Under the pieces are notes generated by a model. That model was not told the DNA's origin. It ran no database searches and saw nothing but the letters and a program-made list of their open reading frames with translations. A stretch of DNA of 64,000 nucleotides from Adiantum capillus-veneris (lineage: Eukaryota; Streptophyta; Polypodiopsida; Polypodiales; Pteridaceae), in assembly GCA_014529385.2 (NCBI GenBank), contig CM043942.1:51774274-51838273 (forward strand), read 5' to 3'. Each line of letters starts with the position of its first letter. Within the stretch, counting starts at the first letter, position 1. Positions 12,232 through 23,969 of this stretch are shown in pieces. Made by a program: the position numbers and the translations under genes.

Positions 12232-12243
12232 GTGATATTAGAA
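12232..12243 (+). other. Degraded primer binding site (initiator tRNA-Met type)
   Basis: TGATATTAGAAC differs from the usual plant site TGGTATCAGAGC at three positions, all G-to-A or C-to-T. It lies one base after the CA end of the LTR. The pattern fits decay of methylated cytosines. Confidence 0.5.
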
Positions 12244-12293
12244 CTTTAGGCTACGATTTGGATAACGAACAGCCGGGCATCCCGAGTAGAACT

Positions 12294-12320
12294 CCATGAT
12301 TTGCCTCCAACAAATCATGG
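12294..12320. other. Perfect inverted repeat (10-bp arms, 7-bp loop)
   Basis: 'ccatgatttg' at 12294-12303 and 'caaatcatgg' at 12311-12320 would form a hairpin just downstream of the primer site of element D, in the expected leader RNA. A role in packaging or dimerisation is only a guess. Confidence 0.5.
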
Positions 12321-12559
12321 ATCATTACAATTTTAATTTTTGTCTCTTCAGCTAAGTTACATCACATCTTCTACGCTATTAATTTTTATTTTTATTTTTA
12401 TTTTTTCGTCTCTAAGCTTCTGCTACAATATTCAAAAACCTGAACATTAGTCTTTCATCATTTTAAGCGCATTGATGTAATCATACTACTTATATATAAT
12501 AAATATCCGTATTATTTCATATTATAAGCTTGGCAATCAAGTGGGAATATGGGAAACTT

Positions 12560-14310
12560 AGTAAACTAGTTTAATAAATCATAAGATAACTATCAATGCT
12601 AGAAAACATTGTTAGGAACACAGGGTAATTATCTTATAAATAGATAATTAGTTTATCTATTTAATTAGGCAAAAAAGTGTAAAATTAGCTATAATTTTAA
12701 ACGAAAAATTAGTTAATTAGCTTAGATAATTACATAGTAATTACCAAAGTTAAAAAACATCATAAGTAACCTGAGGTAATTAGCACATGCACAATTAATT
12801 AGCTTATCTATTTAATTAGGCTAAAAATGTCTAAAAGTAGCTTTAATTTTAAAGGCGAGATTAGTTAATTAGCTTAGATAATTATAAATAAATTACCAGA
12901 GTTTAGAAACATCATTAGTAAGCCGAGGTAATTAGCACATGCACAATTATCTAGTTTATCTTTTTAATTAAGTAAAAAACATCTGAAACCAGCTGTAATA
13001 TTAAAGGGGAAATTATTTAATTAGCTTAGATAATTACATACTAATTATCAAAGTTAGAAAACATAATTAGTAAGGTGAGATAATTAGCATATGCATAGAT
13101 AATTTGTTTATCTATTTAGTTAAGCTAAAAATGTTTGAAAATATCTATAAATTGAAAGAAAAAACTAGTTAATTAGCTTAGATAATTACACAATAATTAT
13201 CAAAGTTAGTATACATCATTAGTACGCCACGGTAATTAGTATATACAAGTAGTTATTTTATCTATTTAATTAAGCTAACAGTATCTAAAATTATCTATAA
13301 ATTAAAAAGAAAAATTAGTTAATTAGCTTAAATAATTACACAGCAATTATCAGAGTTAGTATACATCATTAATAATCCAAACTAATTAAAATATACACAA
13401 ATAATTAATTCATATATTTAATTAAGCTAAAAAAATGTAAAATTAGCTATACATTAAAAGAAGAAATTAGTTAATTAGCTTAGATAATTACACAATAATT
13501 ATCAAAGTTATTATACATCATTAGTAAGTCAACGTAATTAGCATATACACAAATAATTAGTTTATCTATTTAATTAATCTAAAAATATTTAATATTATCT
13601 ATAAATTAAAAGGAAAAATTAGTTAATTATCTTAGATAATTACACAATAATTAGCAAAGTTAGTATAAAATTATTAGTAACATGAAGTAATTAGAATATA
13701 TACAGATAATTATTTTATCTATTTAATTAAGCTAAGAATATCTAAAATTAGCTATAAATTAAAAGAAGAAATTAGTTAATTAGCTTAGATAATTACACAA
13801 TAATTATCAGAGTTAGTATATATCTTTAGTAAACCAGAATAATTAGCATATACACAGATAATTAGTTTATCTATTTAATTAGCTCAAAAATATCTAAAAT
13901 TGATTATAAATTAAAAGGGAAAATTAGTTAATTAGCTTAGATGATTACACAGTAATTATCAGAGTTATTAAATATCATTAATAAGCTAGGGTAACTAGTC
14001 TATGCTCAAATATTTAGTTCATCTATTTAATTAAGCCGTAAATGTGTAAAATTAACTATAAAATGAAAGATGAAATTAATTAATTAGCTTAGATAGTTAC
14101 ATAGGAATTATCAGAGTTAGTAAACATTGTTAGTAGGCTGGGGTAATTATTTTAAGCACAAATAATTAATTTACCTATTTAATTAAGATATAATTGATTG
14201 ATTTTTGTGGTAAATTAAAGAGGAAAAATAGTAAATTGGTAAAGATAATTATATGGAAATTATCAAAGTTAGAAAATATCACTAGAAATTTGGAAAACTT
14301 AGACCAAAAT
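12560..14310. repeat. Satellite-like array, 152-bp AT-rich monomer, about 11 copies
   Basis: The landmark 'agttaattagcttagataa' recurs at about 12711, 12863, 13015, 13167, 13317, 13469, 13621, 13774, 13926, 14079 and 14230 (some copies altered), so the period is 150-153 bp. Each monomer also carries 'tttatctatttaatta' and 'attatcaaagttag'-type blocks. Copies differ from one another by roughly 10-25% by eye. The array sits between the LTR and primer site of element D (12230) and a gag-like start codon (14621), so it occupies the leader of a retroelement. Confidence 0.9.
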
Positions 14311-14620
14311 TACTTAAGAAAATTAAGTAATGACAACAGCTCAAGAACCCCGTTTTTGACTAAAAGTTAATTAAGATAAATAGTTGATACCTCTAAAAGT
14401 ATATAGGAAAATTACTAAAAGAAATAAATATTGTTAAGAAGTTAAGATTATAAATTCATTACGAAATAATGAATGTATTAAATATTAAGTAAAAAATAAG
14501 CCTTTTTAGGTTGAAATAAGGGGAGAAAATTAGTAAAAGAAAAATACTTTATAGAGTGGTCGGTATCAGATTGTTAATGTTTTATCTGATAAATAGATGT
14601 CCTTTTATAAGGATATAATC

Positions 14621-14815
14621 ATGGCTCGAAAGAGAACCCAGGCAAATCCTCAATCCGATGAGGGCAATACTATTCCCAAGAGGGCTAGAGCATCTTTCAA
14701 TCATGAGGCCGAGCCTAGTAGTAGACCTACAGATGAAAGTATTCAGGTTCCGACATGACAGCAGATGCCTGACCAATCTCTGGTGGATTTTCCATTATTA
14801 ATTTAAGTTTTCAAT
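14621..14815 (+). pseudogene. Gag N-terminus remnant of element D
   Basis: ATG at 14621 opens a frame beginning MARKRTQANPQSDEGN. The frame is basic then Ser/Pro-rich, like the start of plant LTR-element gag proteins. A TGA at 14756-14758 interrupts it (a C-to-T change from CGA would explain it), after which QQMPDQSLVDFPLLI continues before another stop. It lies 2.4 kb behind the LTR. No capsid or nucleocapsid domain is readable further on. Confidence 0.4.
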
Positions 14816-17389
14816 AATTCATGTTCTTATTATAAGTGTTAACATTGCGTATGTAAGGAGCGAGTAAGGAATTAGGGATTGAATAATTGGCTGAAAATGG
14901 AAGGCGTCTTCCAAGAAACCAACGTACATTTGTTTGTAAATTAGGAAATAATTATTTTGGGATAGACTGGTTGATTTGGAAAAGATATGATTGATCATCC
15001 TTAAGACAACTTGTCTCAAGACACCTCCGACTCCTTGGTATATATGTTGATGAATAATGATGGCATTTCAGTCATGGATAAGTCGATTACTCCCATGAAC
15101 AGTGAGTTTTTACTCTGTCATGTCTTGATGTTTCTACATAAGTTAGGCTACTGTTTTGTATCCTAGGGGAGCCGCTTGGTTGCATGGGTAACTGGTTTTG
15201 GTGTACGGGCACCCGAAACTTTGGTGATATTTTCACCCGGAACTATGAATAAGGAATGGGTGTTGTTTTGTCATCTTTAGGTGATCTTGAGACAAGTCGG
15301 GTATGGGTCAGGCTTTTCAAGGAGTATTCTAAGTGACTGTACCTTGTTTTAAGTTTAAAGATGTTTGTATGTAAAAGAATGTTTTACAATACTGATTTCT
15401 ATGCTTGTTTTAATGAATCGCTATGTTGGAAAGCTAAAAGAAACGATTATTTTAAATGTTCAAAGAGTGTGATAGTAATTAAACAATAAAGAAGCATGTG
15501 TGAGTGTGGGGTGGTAAGTGGGGATTGACTCAGGTTGTCGATCATGGACGGGTGGACCTGATTAGTCACGTAACTATCCATCCCCACACAATAAAAATGT
15601 TCAGAAGACTTCTTCAATTGGAAGAGGAGTTCACCAACAGCTGTGCCCTCACATCTACTAGCGGGAAAAAAGTGTTGGTTGAGAATACCCTAGCCCAAAT
15701 TGGTGAAGTATAGGACCGCAAAAGTTTTTAAATTTAGTGTCTTGTCTAGTTTTTCCACTGTGAGATAGGACTAGGTCTTCTTCTAGGGCTATAGTCCCAA
15801 GCCATTGTCAATGGCAAAGGTCTATTCCCTGGATTCTTTTTTTGAGACTCTGATTTTAATAGTCCTGGAGACCTGTCAAGGACCCCCATCACGACTTCAG
15901 TGTCGACGGGTCGGGGACCTCTCATTTGTTAAAGGCTATGGGGAAGTCAAAGTGTAGAGAAAATGGTGGGGTTGAAGCCAAATATGGAGGCTTTCATGGA
16001 ATTTTGACAGAGCAAAAATCTAGTTGCTGAGCAAGAAATGGGCAGCTTCCAAATTGGTGTCAAAAAAGTCATTTTAACAAGGTCTTGTGGTGATTGGTTT
16101 GACCCCCAAAGGGTTGCAGTGAATGTAGAGCTTCCATGTGGCATGTCCAAAATCCCACACGTGGGGGGTTCATCTAGGAAGCAAGGGTATTTGTACTAGG
16201 GCATGACAAGTCTTGAGAGAAGAGAAGATAGCCATAGCCATATCCTACCAAACTGTTGGATAATATGTGCTCAAAGATGTAGAGAAGGAATTGCTCACCA
16301 ATTGGGGTATGACAATGTTGATGGAAGTAGCAAAGATACCCATTGATATGTATATAATTGAGCAGGTGATGTCACTCCATCAACTGTAATGGAAGGTTAA
16401 TTCCATCCGGGAGTATTGTCTAAAGATGTTTTGGCAGTCCACATCTCCATACTATTGGGTTGTAGTCGCCATTGAATATACAAGCACCAAATCACCCTTC
16501 TAAAACTCCTTGTTATCAATTTTGAGTTAAAGACCTATTTTCTTGCATTTTAGCGAAAATATGTGAGCAATTGCAGCAAGATGTTCACCTAATTTCTCAA
16601 AGTGTTGAACAAGACAAACCAACAATTCATGTCCAATCTAATAAAATTGTTGTGCAACTCTTATAATTTCTCAAAGTGCTTCAAGACAAACAAGCAATGC
16701 ATGTACATTATACTAAAACTGTTGTGCAACTCTTAGAATTTGGATAAAAGTTTGTAGAGGTAGAATTGCATATGAGCCAAATATGATTGGAGAAAGTTAT
16801 GCTGCATGCAATTTAATACACAACTCTATATGGTCGTAAGAGTAATATGTGTAATTGCATTTCCCAATCAGTATTAGTTGGGACTAATCTTAATATCTTC
16901 TTTTTATGTTCTTCCTTAATATAATGTTTGTATGTCCTACTTTTTTATTTATTTTCTACCAAGGAATAATTGAGTGCTTCTATTTCTATGTCTCTCTATT
17001 TTCGTTTGTTCATTCTCTTTGGGAATGTCCTATTAGATATATAATTTTTTCACTATCTTTGGGAATGTTCTATTAGATAGAACATTGTATGTCTCTCTAT
17101 TTGCATTTCTTCATTGTCTCTAGGAATATCCTATTAGCTAGGTAGTCACCAACCCACTATCTTCCTCATTTTGAGACCATCACAACTTGAAACAACATAA
17201 CTAATGGTATTGAATCTACTTGATGACATTAACTCAATTTTTCCACATAAGCATTCGCATCTTATTGTTATGTGTGAGCTTTGTTGCACCTACGTGTGTG
17301 TGTGAACACCCTCTACTTGTGTGGAAGCTTAATTAGACATGGCGAGTGTGAACTTCCTCTTACGTGTGTAAAGTATAGCCTATTGGATA
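14816..17389. other. No gene seen; decayed repeat DNA
   Basis: Short open frames only. Around 15150-15320 the text 'ggtgatcttgagacaagtc' mirrors 'gacaacttgtctcaagac' near 15003 as a weak inverted similarity, suggesting LTR debris. Nothing else is supported. Confidence 0.4.
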
Positions 17390-17528
17390 TGTCAGGCCTA
17401 AGGTAGGACTGGGTAGGCCAGGGGTCGGGACTCTCATGCAATTCAAGGGGCTATATTTAGCATGCCAAGGGTCTATATATGGCATGAATATGTGGAGAGT
17501 TGCATGAATCAACGCCCTGTCTCTTAGA
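17390..17528 (+). mobile_element. Short 5' LTR
   Basis: It starts TGTCAGGCCTAAGG, like the first bases of the LTR of element A (TGTCAGGACAAGG). It has TATA-like 'ctatatatgg' at about 17471 and ends next to a perfect primer binding site. At about 140 bp it is in the size range of TRIM-type or short-LTR elements. Confidence 0.55.
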
Positions 17529-17529
17529 T

Positions 17530-17541
17530 TGGTATCAGAGC
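17530..17541 (+). other. Primer binding site, initiator tRNA-Met type
   Basis: TGGTATCAGAGC is the sequence complementary to the 3' end of plant initiator tRNA-Met and used by many plant LTR elements. It is followed by 'tcaag'. It defines the left end of an internal region, which is cut short by repeat R at about 18.2 kb. Confidence 0.8.
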
Positions 17542-17560
17542 TCAAGATAGAGAAGCACTC

Positions 17561-18028
17561 ATGGAGGAGGAGGAAGAAATAGGGTGTGGAAGTCCTGGCA
17601 TGATGATTCGCTCTTTGTCTCTCACTTTGATGCTCTGTCCCTCATCTCAAGTTGCCACAGCATGGGCAGAGCCCCTTTTACGAGGAGGGTTCTTGTCTTG
17701 GTGGGCAGAACGGGCAGGGGCCCTTACAAGGAGGGGCACCAAATTGACCTACATAGTAGAGGAAAAGGCTAGCATAAGGGGAGAGTTTTTTGTTAATGTG
17801 AAGAAGACAAGAAAGCTACTCATCGCCCCTCCCCCCCTTCCCCTTGTTGTCTATCAACTTGCATGTGTCCACCATCGTTGTATGACATTTTTTTTCTTAA
17901 AAAAATCAATGGGTGACCTAAGCCACCTAAGTATTGTAGCCCACTATAAGGACTGTAAAATTTGGTTGGGTCGCCATGTAGCCCTTGAAGCTTCACAGTG
18001 TTTGACGTGGAAATTTTTAAAATTTTGA
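17561..18028 (+). CDS. Unrecognised 155-codon frame behind the primer site
   Basis: The frame starts with ATG and a Glu run (MEEEEEIG) 20 bases after the primer site, which is where a gag gene could start. It has no CCHC knuckle or other known motif and is Leu/Ser-rich. It may encode an undescribed leader protein, be an out-of-frame gag remnant, or be chance. Confidence 0.15.
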   Translation: MEEEEEIGCGSPGMMIRSLSLTLMLCPSSQVATAWAEPLLRGGFLSWWAERAGALTRRGTKLTYIVEEKASIRGEFFVNVKKTRKLLIAPPPLPLVVYQLACVHHRCMTFFFLKKSMGDLSHLSIVAHYKDCKIWLGRHVALEASQCLTWKFLKF

Positions 18029-18209
18029 ATTGCACCAAACAAAAATCTTGAAGCCTTGGGGATTGTGTGGCTCAGGGTCAACAATCAATGGTCAGAGCCC
18101 ATGGTTGGAGCACATCTGCAAGATTGAAGGCTTTTGGCCACAAGCAACTGTTCAAGTTTAGGCATCACCTCACGCATGGCTAGATATTTGATTCCCAAAC
18201 GAGCAAAGA

Positions 18210-18785
18210 AAGACGACGACAAAGAGAAACCAGATCACAACTTGGTGAACAACAATGAAAGCACATTAATATCGATGGCAACCTAAGCAAACCCTATGGT
18301 TAGTCAAGAAAGCTTAATAAAACAAGGTAATAACTATCGAACGCTATTTAAATGAAAACATGATTGAGAATTCATTATTTTTCATCATTTAAACTCGATA
18401 GTGAAGTCCTGTTTCACCATAAATTTGATTCATTGGTTGTCTGAAAGCCTTTAGTGAAAGTTTTTAAGTTGATTACAAAAATGGCATATGCATTTTTAGA
18501 TCAAGCATTGGGCTGGGAGATGAATATTTAATTGCTAGCCAAAATTTCAATTTATTATATCTATGGTATTGTCAAGGACATTTTCCTATATGTGTGTGTT
18601 TGCAAATTAATAAAAAATGTATTGTGAACATTGTTGGAAAGTTGATAAAGTAAGAAAAGGAAATTTATATGTAAACATGTCAAAAAACGTCTCTAAAAGT
18701 AACGATTGTGACAATGTATAGCAATACATTAAACATTTTGACCTAGTTAGAGGGCTGTTGTGCTTTTGGGCTACAAAACTTGGGA
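18210..18785 (+). repeat. Dispersed repeat R, uninterrupted copy (empty site)
   Basis: Homologous to 8556-9100 (minus), and its first 50 bases to 22880-22931 (plus). At 18258-18262 it reads AAAGC followed directly by ACATT. In the other copies this exact point carries element A, so this copy shows the pre-insertion sequence. Confidence 0.8.
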
Positions 18786-20031
18786 TCACTCATTTTTGGT
18801 GCATCCACAATAAGCCTAGCCATTCAGAATAGCACCTTTGCTACATCAGAATCCTCCGACATAAGGTTTTTTAGTATGCTTGAAAATCAAAAGTTTGGTT
18901 GTGCATGTATGAATGTACCACCCCTTTGATTGAGAAAGACCAAAGTCTAAAAATAGAGATAATAACTTCAAATTTGCACCACATCAATAATAGAAAAATA
19001 AGAAAACAAGGTCAGTATTGCACATCCACAACCTCTCTGTAGAGTGCCATACTCAAACTCCAACATAATATGCTCTCCTTTCTTGTTTAGGATTTTTTGC
19101 TATGGTACTACGTGCTTCGGCACCGCCATGATTGTTTCCTATGATCTCTCCTATGTACGTGGCATCCCTATCATAGCTGCTTCTTAGCCATGAGTTTGTC
19201 ACTATCTCTGCATCAATAACTCTTGGCTTTATGTGATGGCATCTTAGCCCGCTTCTCTTTCTCAAGCTTTGCTTCCTCCACTAGGAACTTCCTCATTCCA
19301 CAATCGCTTCTCTACTTCAAGGTTGATGGGCGCATTTCTCCCACCATCTTTCTCCCAATGTGCATACTTTTCCCATCTCTGACTCCATCAATTTTCCATC
19401 CGAAGTTTTTCCAAATAGCCTCTCACATGAGAAATTGTGATGTTCTACTCATAAGCCCTTTCTCCTCTGTCCCCTTCTTGTTTCACACTATCTATCCACC
19501 AAGCGCTTTCTTACCTTGCATTCTACCAGACTTTCAATCCTTGACTCTTTGCTACACCTATAATCTGTGTGAGATTCCTTCAAGATTTTTACTCCTATAT
19601 TCATCTTCTATCCTCGATTCAACCCCATTGTTAATGCCTCTATCTGCTATTGCAACATCTTTCTTGCTTCTTTTTTACTACTCTAGCATGTCCCCTTCTC
19701 TTGAACAATGCTTGTACTCCTTCAAGTTTTGTTTTTTATGCGAAAACCACTTTGTTGGCTTTGACTAACACCATTGGTTCACACATTTCTCTCTCCATCT
19801 TCTACACTTCTTTGTATCCTTTCTTGATTTGCATCTCACTTACTTAAAAAATCTATCTCATTTCCTGTAGCTTCATTTCTAGCTTCTCCCAATGGGCACA
19901 CCAAATGAAGGTATGCCTTCTAAGCACCAATAAACATACAAACCAAGTCCAATCTTGAAAAATATACACAAGGAGCTTGGCTCCTAGCCACAAAATCTGC
20001 AACAATATACTCAAGAGACACACACAAAGGC

Positions 20032-20062
<31 letters not shown>

Positions 20063-20991
20063 CCTTTTCTCTCTATCATGCTCTTGCTATGTTGTTTCAA
20101 TGTTCTGTGGCTATCATTGTATAATCTTGGTAGGCAAGTGGGCCAACTCTATCTCTAGTGTGAGAGCCATGAGCCGTATCCAGATTTTGTGCAGGATGGT
20201 GGTGTAAAGTATTATTAATTCTTGCTTGACGTAGTAGTGAGAGTGGAATGCATGAAAAAATAAGTAAATAAAGCAATCAAGTCCAACATAACTACAAAAA
20301 AAGTCAAAATAAAGTACAAAACAAACAAAAAGAATGCATGGAAAGAAACAACAATAAAAATTTTGGAAATTCAAAAGAAGTGACATTACTTTGAGGCGAT
20401 GACTTCCACTTTGTTTTAAATGCTAGTATGTTTTCTATAATATACGGGTTAATTAGTTCTACCTATACAGAGCTCTATCACCATGGAAGGGGTGTTGTTC
20501 TTGTAAATAAACAATAATAAATTTATTGTCTAGACTAGGGTAGTTTATAGTTATTGGATTAATTAATCACCTTGATTATCTATTCTTAGTTTCTATTGGT
20601 GAGGTTTGAGTTTTTTATTGGTAATTCTCTATAGATGTTGGTTAGTGAGGGTATATATGCATACTATGCTATCAATTTATTGCACTATGTTTAGTGCTTA
20701 TTAATTTGTCATTTTTTGACTCATTGCATGCTTGCTTGTCTAATTGATTGATTGATTTAATGAATGGATATAGACAAAAATATCATTCATGTTTTAGAGC
20801 AAGTTAGAATGACCAAACTATAGTGTTTTGTGTGATGTGCATGAGGACGCTCGCATTTGAGGAGAAAAGAAAGTTTTTTCTTTTCAAAAGTTACAGTCAA
20901 ATGTACCTGCAAATTTGGGGGGTTTGCAGTGCCATATAAGCAAATTAAAGTGTAGCACATCTGTATTGTTTGTCAAGGACAAATTCTCATT
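18786..20991. other. No gene seen; includes (CT)n at 20032-20060
   Basis: A 181-codon plus-strand frame at 19223-19768 is rich in Phe, Leu and Ser because the strand is pyrimidine-rich, and shows no domain. From about 20860 the text becomes the end of a Ty3/gypsy internal region ('caaggacaaattctcatttc' precedes the polypurine tract). Confidence 0.4.
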
Positions 20992-21007
20992 TCAATGGGG
21001 GAGGAAT
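20992..21007 (+). other. Polypurine tract (Ty3/gypsy)
   Basis: 'caatgggggaggaa' stands directly before TGTCAACCCC. The preceding 'aaggacaaattctcatttca' is a typical end of a plant Ty3/gypsy internal region. Confidence 0.65.
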
Positions 21008-21650
21008 GTCAACCCCTAAACATTTTCATTGATTGTATCAAGCTAGGGTTAAAATTAGCTACTTTAGGACCATGTTTAAGATTGCTTTTGTTAGATTTAA
21101 TTTTGCTCTCATAATATTTATGAGTTTTGTGCATTGTAGGAGCATATACATCTAATTAGCTGCATTAGTATCGTGTTTAAGCTTGCTTTTGTCAATTTTA
21201 CTTATTGTCAAATAATATTTATGATCTCCATTTGGAAGCACACTCGTGATGGGTATTAGCCTAAAACTATGGCCTAAACCTATGAGTTCCATTTGAAAGC
21301 ACACTCGTGATGGGTATTAGCCTAAACCTATGGCCATAGTACTAGATTCCATAAGTTGTTGCTAGTCTCTTTCTAGTCAATCTTGTAGGGTAATATCTAT
21401 ATAAGAAGAGGAAATTGAAATAACTATCAGTACACAAGTGTGAAGATTGGATATCTTGGTTGCCCATCTTTAAGGATAAATCTAGAGTTTGAGACTTGTT
21501 GATGTAAAGTTTTGAAGTCTTTTGGGACCGTCTTTACGATCGTGTGAGAATGTGAGTTTAAAGAAGATATCAAAAAAATGTTTTCTTATGTGTTTCAACA
21601 TGCCTCATCATGGGAGATGTGGGCAACAAAATTCATGGGACCTGAAGAAG
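21008..21650 (+). mobile_element. 3' LTR with two internal tandem duplications
   Basis: It begins TGTCAACCCCTAAAC behind the polypurine tract. TATA-like 'ctatataagaag' is at about 21398. Inside, about 21057-21158 and 21159-21235 are related copies (both with 'gtttaag.ttgcttttgt' and 'aatatttatga'). About 21224-21286 and 21287-21345 are a second pair ('agcacactcgtgatgggtat'). The right end is not defined. Confidence 0.5.
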
Positions 21651-22126
21651 TGGTTGCTAGAGAGGAACTAAGAGAGAGAAGAAATTTTAAGCTCGAGACT
21701 ATTGTCAAGATAGATCATAAAGGATTGTCCTTATGACATTAAAATTTATCCTCTTAAGAGAGTGAGTGTGGGATCAAGACTTAAATACCTTAATTGATTT
21801 TGTTTTATTTTAATAAGGAACCAACAAGTTAAAAAGAAATTGAAATTTTCCAGTTCTGATCTAGAACATTATGAGGGAAGAGTCATGGGATGCATGGGGG
21901 TTGCCAGAGAGAGAAAAATAAAAGCAGGGGAGGAGAAGAAGAGAGTTGAGGGGGGTTGCATGGATGTGCATCCTCCCATGGGGAGGGTGCATTGTCCTGT
22001 GTGTAGAGAGTGAGAAAAAAAAGAGCTTTGTCATTGTGTAGCACTAAGCAAGAGCAAGAAAGGGGAGAGGAGATTGACAGCAGAGTGGGAAAGGTTTTTT
22101 GTGTGAGTGTGTGTATGTGTGTATTT

Positions 22127-22168
<42 letters not shown>

Positions 22169-22276
22169 TCACCACAGGAATTCAAGAGAGAGGGAAAGCT
22201 AGAGGTAGAATTGAGTAGGTTTGGAGCAGTGTTCCTTATGTGTGTGTGTGTGTGTGATTTTGATGATTATGCGCGC

Positions 22277-22315
<39 letters not shown>

Positions 22316-22879
22316 TTTTTTGATGATGCATTCTTGTGTGTATGCTTGATATAGTATATGTGTGTATGAGAATTAGTTAGAGAAAGAGAGAACCATTCCA
22401 TGTAGCATAGAAATTTAGAGCAAGAAGAAAGAGAAATAAGTTGATTAAAGAGAGAGTAAGAAATTGATTGGAAGGCAAATTAACATAGGTGGGGTGTGTG
22501 TGTGTGTATGTCAGCATGTGGGGTGTGTGTGGGTGTGTGTTCAAGGGTGTGTTTGTGCGAGAGTTGTATGTGTATTTGGGTGTATGAGCCAAAATGGGAA
22601 ATTGTGAGAGAAAGAGATATAGAGAGAATCGATGGTAGTATAGAAACCTACTAGAGAGATGTAGAAAGAGACCAAGACAAAGAAGCAGAGCTAGAGAGAT
22701 GTATTAGCATACATGATTGTGTGCGTGTATAAGTGGGAAGATTGTGTGTGTATCAGGTAGCAAGAAACATTGAAAATATTTGAGTGTCATGGGCAAGAAA
22801 GAAGAAGAGAAATTATGTTCTAGAGAGAGAACCATTTCAATAGTGAAAGAGAGAATTTTCAATTTTCAAACAAGTAAAG
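21651..22879. other. Purine- and GT-rich non-coding DNA with microsatellites
   Basis: Contains (GA)n at 22131-22165, (TG)n at 22239-22256 and 22270-22311 (the latter preceded by 'gcgcgcgc'), and scattered GT repeats to 22550. No gene is seen. Confidence 0.6.
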
Positions 22880-22931
22880 GAAAACCGACAAAGATGAACG
22901 AGATCACAACTTGGTGAACAACGATGAAAGC

Positions 22932-23115
22932 TGTCAGGACAAGGGTTCTGTAGGGGCAAGGCCCAAACGTAAGGACTAGGATGGTCATGGACTTCGGCCA
23001 AGGGCCGGGCTAGACAGTGTGGACAGGGGATCCGTCTAGGGCAAGGGGCTAGGAGCCCGCCTATATAATGGGGGTTGGGAGGAGGATCTCAGGCCTAGCT
23101 TCCCTAGTTCTTAAA
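22932..23115 (+). mobile_element. 5' LTR of chromovirus A
   Basis: It starts TGTCAGGACAAGG after AAAGC, has TATA-like 'cctatataatg' at about 23059, and ends '...agttcttaaa' (the partner LTR ends ttaca) one base before the primer site. At 184 bp it is short for a Ty3/gypsy element. It agrees with 9101-9212 over the last 110 bases with about five differences. Confidence 0.8.
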
Positions 23116-23116
23116 T

Positions 23117-23128
23117 TGGTATCAGAGC
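23117..23128 (+). other. Primer binding site, initiator tRNA-Met type
   Basis: TGGTATCAGAGC, perfect, directly behind the 5' LTR of element A. It would prime minus-strand DNA synthesis. Confidence 0.85.
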
Positions 23129-23969
23129 TTAGGTGGCCTAGGAGGTCTCTCTTCCACTCTCTCTCTAAGTGTTCTCACTTTTGGCTCCTAAAAGGAGGGC
23201 TTTAAGGTGTGAACCATGATCTTTTTAGAGATTTTCCCAAAATAGCAGTCGTTTTTGTCTATTTCGGGTACCGTTTCCCGATTGGGACGCCTCTGTGTGG
23301 TGCACGAAACTACGCAAGCTTGGGCTTGGGAGGACGGCCATGGCTTCAATGGTTGGATTCCAAGAGATCTTGGTCTAATTGCTGTTGTACAAGGCGCACA
23401 CACCTCCCCATCCTTCCACGATTTCTCAACACGCTGTCTGCACAGAAATCGTCAAATTTCGTTTTCTTTTTCACATGGCATGGTCAAAGATTTTGGTTTT
23501 TTGAGCCTTTTCCCTTCTTGGTGGTCTTTCCCACAAGAACGGCAAGTCACAAGCAAGAACCTCCTTGATCGGTGCAAGCATCAAGCCATGTCGGCTTTCC
23601 CTTTGAGCTTGACGGCTCACGATTCCGCTCAGTCCTTGCAGAATTTCGAGATTTTTGAATTTTTACACTTGTGAAGGTTTCGCTTGGCGTTTAGGCACCA
23701 TAATTGTTCGCCGATTATGGAAGCTTTCAATTATCAAGCTTCTTCAAAGCGGTGACGATTCAACCATCTCGACTACAAGATTTCAATCCTCTTGCAAGCC
23801 AACGACGATTTTTCGAGGTTTGCTTTCTACACCGATTTTGCAAGTTGTTTCTTCTTTGACGGTCAGTTGCTACGACGCACAAGTGGAGTTTGCAAGGCTC
23901 CTATACTTTGTGAGTGCTCTCAATATCAGGTATTTTTTCTGAGTACTTCTTTCACCGCACTCTGTAGCC
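23129..23969 (+). other. Leader of element A
   Basis: About 840 bases separate the primer site from the gag start at 23970. Several overlapping short frames occur in two phases without any domain, and I take this as untranslated leader. Confidence 0.5.

Noticed and set aside
19223-19768. 181-codon plus-strand open frame
   Set aside because: Its Phe/Leu/Ser/Pro-rich translation follows from pyrimidine-rich DNA. There is no domain, no conserved start context and no continuation.
23209-23674. Overlapping frames of 119 and 139 codons behind the primer site of element A
   Set aside because: No motif, in two competing phases, and upstream of the clear gag start. Taken as leader sequence.
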